Source of the DNA: Aciduricibacillus chroicocephali
Lineage (GTDB): Bacteria; Bacillota; Bacilli; Bacillales; Amphibacillaceae
Length of the DNA: 64,000 bases
Assembly (NCBI RefSeq): GCF_030762805.1
Contig: NZ_CP129113.1
Location: 418,001 to 482,000 of the forward strand
Direction: 5' to 3'
Each line of letters opens with the position of its first letter. Positions within the stretch are counted from its first letter, which is position 1. Shown one piece after another: positions 58,896 to 64,000 of the stretch. A program made the position numbers and the translations under genes. The notes below the pieces were generated by a model, which was not told the origin of the DNA, ran no database searches, and saw nothing but the letters and a program-made list of their open reading frames with translations.

Positions 58896-60722
58896 ATGAA
58901 CTTGCGAGAAGATATTCGTAATATCGCGATTATTGCTCACGTTGACCACGGTAAAACGACATTGGTTGACCAGCTTCTTAAATATTCTGGAACATTCCGA
59001 GATAATGAACAAGTTGACGAAAGAGCTATGGACTCTGGCGATATCGAGAGAGAACGCGGCATTACAATTTTAGCTAAAAATACAGCAATTAAATATAAAG
59101 ATCATACAATTAACATCCTTGATACACCTGGTCACGCTGACTTCGGTGGTGAAGTAGAACGTATTATGAAAATGGTGGACGGCGTACTACTCGTCGTTGA
59201 CGCATACGAAGGTTGCATGCCTCAGACACGCTTCGTATTGAAAAAGGCATTGGAGCAGCGTTTGACACCAATCGTTGTTCTTAACAAGATTGACCGTCCG
59301 AACGCTCGTCCGTCAGAAGTTATTGATGAAGTACTCGACCTCTTCATCGAACTTGGTGCAGATGATGACCAGCTTGAATTCCCTGTTATGTACGCTTCAG
59401 CCCTTAACGGGACATCTGGTGAAGAACCAGAAGATCAGCAGGAAACAATGGATCCGATCTTTGAAACAATTCTTGAACATATTCCTGCTCCTGTTGATAA
59501 CGCTGATGAGCCGCTTCAATTCCAGGTTACACTTCTTGACTATAACGAATATGTTGGCCGTATCGGTGTTGGTCGTGTATTCCGCGGATCAATCAAAGTT
59601 GGTCAGCAAGTTGTCGTCATGAAAGAAGACGGTACGAAGAAATCATTCCGTGTTTCAAAACTATTCGGCTTCATTGGCTTGAAGCGAATTGAGATTGAAG
59701 AAGCGAAAACTGGTGATATCGTTGCAGTAGCCGGTATGGAAGATTTGAACGTTGGTGAAACAATCTGTCCAGAAAGCCATCCGGAGGCTTTGCCAGTTCT
59801 TCGTATTGATGAGCCTACTTTGCAGATGACTTTCCTTGTGAACAACAGCCCGTTCGCTGGTAAAGAAGGTAAGTACATCACATCTCGCAAAATTGACGAG
59901 CGTCTTATGACACAGCTTGAAACAGATGTTTCTTTGCGTGTAGACCCAACTGACTCTCCAGATGCGTGGACTGTTTCCGGACGTGGAGAGCTTCACCTAT
60001 CAATTCTTATCGAAAACATGCGCCGAGAAGGCTACGAATTGCAGCTTTCTAAGCCGCAAGTAATCCTTAAGGAAATTGACGGTGTTACATGCGAACCGAT
60101 TGAGCGTGTCCAAATTGATGTCCCTGAAGAATACACTGGACCAGTTATGGAATCACTTGGAGCTCGTAAAGGTGAAATGCTCGATATGGTGAACCACGGA
60201 AACGGACAAGTTCGTCTTGAGTTCAAAGTGCCATCACGCGGCTTGCTTGGTTACTCAACTGAATTCATGACTCAAACACATGGTTATGGTATCCTGAACC
60301 ACACGTTTGAAGAGTACGGTCCGGTTATCAAGGGTAATGTCGGTGGACGCCGTGAAGGTGTTCTCGTAGCACTTGAAAACGGTAAAGCATCCACTTACGG
60401 TATTATGGGTCTTGAAGACCGTGGTATCATCTTCGTTAACCCAGGTACAGAAGTATACGCAGGTATGATTGTCGGTGAACACAACCGTGAGAACGACCTT
60501 ACAGTTAACATTACGAAAGAAAAGCATCTGACAAACGTCCGCTCAGCGACGAAAGATCAGACTTCAACAATTCGTAAAACACGTCAGATGTCTCTTGAAG
60601 AAGCACTAGAGTATCTTGATGATGATGAATATTGCGAAGTTACACCGCAATCTATCCGTCTTCGCAAGAAAATCCTTAACAAAAACGAACGTGAAAAAGC
60701 ATCGAAACGCAAAAAAATCTAA
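58896..60722 (+). CDS. typA: Ribosome-binding GTPase TypA/BipA
   Basis: 608-residue translational GTPase. GTP motifs: G1 IAHVDHGKTT (14-23), switch I RERGITI, G3 DTPGHADF, G4 NKIDRP; domains II, III, V and a TypA-specific C-terminal domain follow (FKVPSRGLLGYSTEFMT, GRREGVLVALENGKASTYGI). It acts on the ribosome in stress and cold and in 50S assembly. ATG follows AAGAGG. Its terminator follows the stop. Confidence 0.97.
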   Translation: MNLREDIRNIAIIAHVDHGKTTLVDQLLKYSGTFRDNEQVDERAMDSGDIERERGITILAKNTAIKYKDHTINILDTPGHADFGGEVERIMKMVDGVLLVVDAYEGCMPQTRFVLKKALEQRLTPIVVLNKIDRPNARPSEVIDEVLDLFIELGADDDQLEFPVMYASALNGTSGEEPEDQQETMDPIFETILEHIPAPVDNADEPLQFQVTLLDYNEYVGRIGVGRVFRGSIKVGQQVVVMKEDGTKKSFRVSKLFGFIGLKRIEIEEAKTGDIVAVAGMEDLNVGETICPESHPEALPVLRIDEPTLQMTFLVNNSPFAGKEGKYITSRKIDERLMTQLETDVSLRVDPTDSPDAWTVSGRGELHLSILIENMRREGYELQLSKPQVILKEIDGVTCEPIERVQIDVPEEYTGPVMESLGARKGEMLDMVNHGNGQVRLEFKVPSRGLLGYSTEFMTQTHGYGILNHTFEEYGPVIKGNVGGRREGVLVALENGKASTYGIMGLEDRGIIFVNPGTEVYAGMIVGEHNRENDLTVNITKEKHLTNVRSATKDQTSTIRKTRQMSLEEALEYLDDDEYCEVTPQSIRLRKKILNKNEREKASKRKKI

Positions 60723-60734
60723 CTTTCTGATTGG

Positions 60735-60768
60735 GACGTATGCACCTCTGTGTGCATGCGTCTTTTTG
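60735..60768 (+). terminator. Terminator of typA
   Basis: GACGTATGCAC (60735-60745) pairs with GTGCATGCGTC (60752-60762), then TTTTTG. Confidence 0.88.
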
Positions 60769-60789
60769 CTTTGCACAAAGAGGTATCCT

Positions 60790-60814
60790 GTTTCAAAAAG
60801 CGGTTGCAGGGTAG
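60790..60814 (+). promoter_or_regulatory. SigB-type promoter of the YqcI-family gene
   Basis: GTTTCA (60790-60795), 13-base spacer, GGGTAG (60809-60814), close to SigB consensus. Confidence 0.65.
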
Positions 60815-60851
60815 ATAGAGAGGAGGAAAAGATTTAACGGAGGATGATGAA

Positions 60852-61577
60852 ATGCAGAAAACGGCAAGTATGCTTTTGACAAAGGAGAATTTCTATGAAG
60901 ATTCATTGCCAGAGTGGGTCCGCAATGAATTCAGTACATTTGATTCAATAATAACGCAGTCGGATTTCCCCTGTACGTTTGGAATGTCTGGACATAAAAG
61001 GGGAGAACTGCGCTATTCCTATATTACACATGATGACTGGTCTCATCTCCCTGAAACAATGAAGGAATTTAATGAGCTGTTTGAAAATCAGGAACGCTTG
61101 ATTCGCCATGGCTTTTTCTTGTTTGTCGAACCCGAAGGAGAAGTACGTACGCTGGAGTATTATCGAAAATATTTTTGGGATGTGTTGCAATACTTGCATA
61201 ATCAGGATGAAGAGGCATGGCCGGAAGCCTATCCGAAAGATCCTGATCATCATCTATGGTCTTTTTCATTTGCTGGAGAGCCTTATTTCGCCTTTGGGAA
61301 TGCCCCATGTTATAAACAGCGTAAAACGCGTGATCTCGGCAATTCGCTTATTATCGGTTTTCAGCCACGCCGTATTTTTGAAGGTTTAGACGGTTCAACC
61401 AAAGTAGGAGCCAAATCTCGAGAAAGTGTACGTAAACGTGTTGAAAAATGGGATCAGTTGCCGAAGCATCCAAACATCAGTCACTATGGAGATGTAAACC
61501 ATAGAGAATGGAAGCAATATTTTATAGGGGATGATATTGAACCAATCAAAGGGAAATGTCCATTCAGTCCGAAGTAA
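60852..61577 (+). CDS. YqcI/YcgG-family protein (possible heme enzyme)
   Basis: 241 residues: DFPCTFGMSGHKRGELRYSY, ENQERLIRHGFFLFVEP, DHHLWSFSFAGEPYFAFGNAP, RDLGNSLIIGFQPR and the terminal KGKCPFSP that recurs in the family. The family includes the heme-dependent N-hydroxylase GntA; the substrate of the Bacillus members is not known. GGAGG lies 8 bases before ATG. The SigB-like promoter suggests a stress role. Confidence 0.82.
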   Translation: MQKTASMLLTKENFYEDSLPEWVRNEFSTFDSIITQSDFPCTFGMSGHKRGELRYSYITHDDWSHLPETMKEFNELFENQERLIRHGFFLFVEPEGEVRTLEYYRKYFWDVLQYLHNQDEEAWPEAYPKDPDHHLWSFSFAGEPYFAFGNAPCYKQRKTRDLGNSLIIGFQPRRIFEGLDGSTKVGAKSRESVRKRVEKWDQLPKHPNISHYGDVNHREWKQYFIGDDIEPIKGKCPFSPK

Positions 61578-61579
61578 TA

Positions 61580-61614
61580 AAAAAGAAGCGAGGATTGCTC
61601 CTCGCTTCTTTTAT
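61580..61614. terminator. Terminator after the YqcI-family gene
   Basis: AAGAAGCGAGG (61583-61593) pairs with CCTCGCTTCTT (61600-61610), A and T runs on both sides; serves the convergent small gene too. Confidence 0.9.
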
Positions 61615-61617
61615 GCT

Positions 61618-61749
61618 TTATTGACTTTTATGCTTTTTGTGGAAGCCACCTGCAATATCGGCTTTTTTGAATTCCCTTGCATAGCGAACTTCCTGGCAAC
61701 TGGACAATTGCTGATTTTCTACTGGCTGGTATTTCGTGTTTCCACGCAT
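61618..61749 (-). CDS. Small YfhE-like protein, 43 aa
   Basis: ATG 61749 has GAGGAGG 10 bases upstream. The product is hydrophilic with SSCQEVRYAREFKKADIAGG in its middle, which resembles the QEV-Y-x-EFK-AD pattern of the short Bacillus protein YfhE, and a Lys/His-rich end. The family match is from memory and moderate. No function is known. It ends against the shared terminator. Confidence 0.65.
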   Translation of the reverse strand: MRGNTKYQPVENQQLSSCQEVRYAREFKKADIAGGFHKKHKSQ

Positions 61750-61824
61750 AAATAAAAACCCTCCTCAGAAAAGTTAAATTGTCTTTATTAGTTTACCCGT
61801 TCTTTAATTGTTGAAACGTTATAA

Positions 61825-61850
61825 GTTGATTTGTATTTAGTTTCGGGTAG
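61825..61850 (+). promoter_or_regulatory. Candidate SigB promoter of the DUF2254 gene
   Basis: GTTGAT (61825-61830), 14-base spacer, GGGTAG (61845-61850). The -10 is good, the -35 weak; only 24 bases precede the start codon, so the ribosome site lies just after the start point. Confidence 0.4.
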
Positions 61851-61874
61851 AAGTTAAAACAGGAGGTGAGGATA

Positions 61875-63179
61875 ATGGAAAGTGTTAAAAGATTTTTCTT
61901 TCGTATGCGGGAAAGTTTTTGGTTTCTTCCTGTTATATATGGTCTGGCAGCTATCTTTTCAATTATCTTTATAAAATTACTTGATACGGCCATCATACAC
62001 AACTGGGAAAAATCGATTCCAGCAGTTTTTTTGACAAGTGCTGATATTTCGAAAGAGCTCTACTCTGCGTTGACAACAGCAATTCTTACAATGACAACAA
62101 TAAGCTTTTCGACAATCATGGTAGTCCTGACAACGTATTCGACGCAATTTTCTCCACGTACATTACAGGATTTTATGAGGTCCAAATCAACCCACCATGT
62201 ACTGGGTGTCTATACATTCGGCTTCTTGTTCGCACTATTTAATCTGTTGTTAGTCGGAAAGGAAGACCAGTTTTTAAGGCCGGTCTTTATGGTAATTACA
62301 GCAATTTGCGGATTGGCTTTATTTATATATTTCATTCATATGACTTCGAAACAAATCCGAGTCAATTCATTGATTGAAGAAATTCGCAAAGATGGGACTA
62401 GGCTGATTTGTGGTACGTATAAGGAAAAGAACTATATTGAGGCAAGCAGCTGGAAGCAATCTGAATTGGAGAGAATAACTCGGGAAAAACGGGAAACAAT
62501 CTATGCTGAGGAAGCGGGCTATGTGCAGAATATAGATTGGAAAGAGTTGTTCCGTTGGGCTGAAAAGGAAGATGTTATTCTTGAATCTCATGTTCAGGCC
62601 GGCGGTTATATCCTACAACAAGCTCCTCTCATCAGTATTATTGGTCTTGGTGAGCCGACTGATAAGAAAAAACGGCTCGATAAATTGCTCCGTTTCATAA
62701 CAATTGGTTCGGAACGTAGCGATGTCCAGGATATTGAGTTCATGATTGAGAAGATTGTAGAGATCGCTCTACGTGCAATTTCACCTGCAGTGAATGACCC
62801 ACATACTGCGATTAATTGTATTAATCGGCTTGGTTCCTTGCTCGTTGAGTTAGGAAAGCATAATAAAGAAACACGTTACTTGGCAAATAAAGAAGATAAA
62901 TTACGTGTCATCCGGCCTACAATCACATTTCCAAAATACTTGTATCGCTGTTTCTATCAGATCAAACATTATGGACGTGAAGATGTGTCTGTTCTCTATG
63001 GCCTTCTTGACACACTTGCCAAGGTTGCCTTTGTAAGCGAAAGTGATATTAGGCGTCATATATGGAATTACCATTATGAAGTGCTTGACGTATTTGACTG
63101 GCAGACGTTGTCTAATCAGGACTACCTTCATATGCAGGAGGCATATGAGCGTCTCGTTGAACATTGCGAAAAAAGATGA
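61875..63179 (+). CDS. DUF2254 membrane protein
   Basis: 434 residues with four membrane segments in the first half (FLPVIYGLAAIFSIIFIKLL, LTTAILTMTTISFSTIMVVL, VYTFGFLFALFNLLLV, FMVITAICGLALFIYF) and a large cytosolic C-terminal part (SPAVNDPHTAINCINRLGSL is the most conserved). It belongs to the DUF2254 family of predicted membrane proteins without known function. ATG 61875 with GGAGG 8 bases upstream is used rather than the GTG at 61866. Confidence 0.85.
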   Translation: MESVKRFFFRMRESFWFLPVIYGLAAIFSIIFIKLLDTAIIHNWEKSIPAVFLTSADISKELYSALTTAILTMTTISFSTIMVVLTTYSTQFSPRTLQDFMRSKSTHHVLGVYTFGFLFALFNLLLVGKEDQFLRPVFMVITAICGLALFIYFIHMTSKQIRVNSLIEEIRKDGTRLICGTYKEKNYIEASSWKQSELERITREKRETIYAEEAGYVQNIDWKELFRWAEKEDVILESHVQAGGYILQQAPLISIIGLGEPTDKKKRLDKLLRFITIGSERSDVQDIEFMIEKIVEIALRAISPAVNDPHTAINCINRLGSLLVELGKHNKETRYLANKEDKLRVIRPTITFPKYLYRCFYQIKHYGREDVSVLYGLLDTLAKVAFVSESDIRRHIWNYHYEVLDVFDWQTLSNQDYLHMQEAYERLVEHCEKR

Positions 63180-63224
63180 AGCTGGAGCCTTATCCAGACT
63201 GATTGTTATGTAGAAGTAATGAAT

Positions 63225-63252
63225 TTGCTTATAATAGTAATAGCGGTATAAT
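63225..63252 (+). promoter_or_regulatory. Promoter of the ydbP-like gene
   Basis: TTGCTT (63225-63230), 16-base spacer, TATAAT (63247-63252). Confidence 0.7.
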
Positions 63253-63307
63253 CCTTAAGGACAAGCCCTGCTTTTGACAAGCAAGATTCCACAACGAGGT
63301 GAGAATA

Positions 63308-63628
63308 ATGGAAACAATTCAAACAAGAGAACAGTTTGAAGAAGTGATTAAATCGGATACACCGGTTATTGTGAAAGTATTTGCAGACTGGTGCCCGGAT
63401 TGCAAACGTCTCGATATGTTCATTCCAGAAATTATTGAGGAATATGGGAATTATAAATGGTATCAGGCGAATAGCGATGAGATTGCCGGCCTTGCGGAAG
63501 ACTATGAAGTGATGGGAATACCAAGTATTCTTATTTTCCAGGACGGTGAGAAGAAGGCACACCAGCACAGCGCCTTTACAAAAACACCAGAATCAGTTCG
63601 GGAATTCCTTCAGCAGCAGCTCGGTTAA
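63308..63628 (+). CDS. ydbP: Thioredoxin-like protein YdbP
   Basis: 106-residue thioredoxin-fold protein. Active site WCPDC in VFADWCPDCKRLD, cis-Pro loop VMGIPSILIF, matching B. subtilis YdbP. Cytosolic. ATG 63308 has GAGG 8 bases upstream and is preferred to GTG 63299. Redox partner unknown. Confidence 0.88.
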   Translation: METIQTREQFEEVIKSDTPVIVKVFADWCPDCKRLDMFIPEIIEEYGNYKWYQANSDEIAGLAEDYEVMGIPSILIFQDGEKKAHQHSAFTKTPESVREFLQQQLG

Positions 63629-63634
63629 TACGGG

Positions 63635-63670
63635 AAAGCAGCGGATCAAATTCGATCCGCTGCTTTTTAA
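63635..63670. terminator. Terminator of the ydbP-like gene
   Basis: AAAGCAGCGGATC (63635-63647) pairs with GATCCGCTGCTTT (63654-63666), then TT. It abuts the stop of the convergent last gene. Confidence 0.9.
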
Positions 63671-64000
63671 TTAACAATATTATATTTGAAACTGGTACCG
63701 AAATTCAGTTTCGTATTTGCGAGAGGATTGTCTTTTCCGAGCAATTGTTCATAATATTGCCGGTCAATTTCGGGAACGGTAATATGAGAGATTCTTTGTT
63801 GATTCAAATCTATATCTGAGCCTGGTAGCTTTTCACCCCATTCTATGAAGAAGGGGAGCGGATGATTAGAATCGGATACAGTAAATAGCATCTGCCACTC
63901 CAGGGTGCTTCCGTCAGACAGGGATCGGCTTCCGGGGACAGGGCCTATTACCGAATGTCCGAATTGAATAAGATCAGATTTCAGTACATCTATTTGGTCT
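63667..64000 (-). CDS. Glyoxalase-like (VOC) protein, 5' end outside window
   Basis: The minus frame is open from the window edge to the TAA at 63669-63667, about 110 codons. It reads QFGHSVIGPVPGSRSLSDGS, then LEWQMLFTVSDSNHPLPFFIEWG, the pattern of the glyoxalase-like domain 3 group (SR-x-DG-x-L-x-W and PF-x-IEW). The ATG at 63891 is internal to this frame. No metal ligands can be assigned from this part. Function unknown. Confidence 0.75.
   Translation of the reverse strand, partial: DQIDVLKSDLIQFGHSVIGPVPGSRSLSDGSTLEWQMLFTVSDSNHPLPFFIEWGEKLPGSDIDLNQQRISHITVPEIDRQYYEQLLGKDNPLANTKLNFGTSFKYNIVN

Noticed and set aside
59603-60527. Minus-strand frames within typA
   Set aside because: All are shadows of typA without ribosome sites.

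Overview
The window reads as a low-to-moderate GC Bacillaceae chromosome. Strong AGGAGG-type ribosome binding sites are the rule, TTG and GTG starts are common, and the proteins most resemble Bacillus-type homologues (YdaT, YteA, YkwC, YclNOPQ, LipM, Fni, TypA). An apparent ectoine/hydroxyectoine importer, two tandem tryptophan T-boxes instead of a TRAP-type leader, and a short archaeal/eukaryal-type prolyl-tRNA synthetase point to a halotolerant relative of B. subtilis (Virgibacillus, Oceanobacillus or Terribacillus-like) rather than B. subtilis itself; the genus is inference. I see no rRNA, tRNA, CRISPR array, prophage or insertion sequence.

Layout. 1-3000: end of an unknown gene, a thioredoxin-like gene, and an overlapping lipM-lipA pair for lipoate synthesis. 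3177-10235: a complete trpEGDCFBA operon on the minus strand behind one promoter and two serial tRNA-Trp T-box riboswitches. 10289-16000: Fur-box nitroreductase, PTS-type membrane protein, exported deacetylase-like protein, HD hydrolase, VanY-type carboxypeptidase lipoprotein, peptidase T. 16054-19950: bioB-bioY behind a BirA-like operator, aldo/keto reductase, type II IPP isomerase. 20077-22768: a dead-ABC/LytTR fusion regulator followed by an ABC ATPase and permease, with LytTR-type direct repeats in between. 22805-28280: SigB-type stress gene ydaT, an MBL hydrolase, and a Fur-controlled siderophore importer of the petrobactin (YclNOPQ/FpbNOPQ) type. 28298-30115: a PadR / HAAS-domain / DUF4097 module. 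30115-38650: the complete histidine pathway (hisZGDBHAF-IE-C, with divergent hisJ). 39012-40896: murB and an L,D-transpeptidase-like secreted protein. 40936-45613: a 22-codon leader peptide, a 1278-residue coiled-coil SF1 helicase and a winged-helix-like partner. 45859-49121: ehuBCDA. 49268-52698: YtzI-like micro-protein, M15 peptidase, T-box-controlled proS, glutathione peroxidase. 52809-64000: trhO, FAD oxidoreductase, stress flavoprotein, cold-shock protein, ykwC, GNAT, yteA, typA, YqcI-family protein, YfhE-like micro-protein, DUF2254 membrane protein, ydbP-like thioredoxin and the end of a glyoxalase-like gene.

Working together. Amino-acid biosynthesis dominates, and its regulators are visible: Trp T-boxes in series, a Pro T-box on proS, HisZ as the sensing partner of HisG. 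Iron (two Fur regions), biotin (BirA-like site) and stress (at least four SigB-like promoters) form recognisable regulons. The two least explained loci are the dead-ABC/LytTR regulator with its transporter (20077-22768) and the leader-peptide/helicase/partner operon (40936-45613). Translational coupling by short overlaps is pervasive, and at least three genes end inside their own terminator hairpin.
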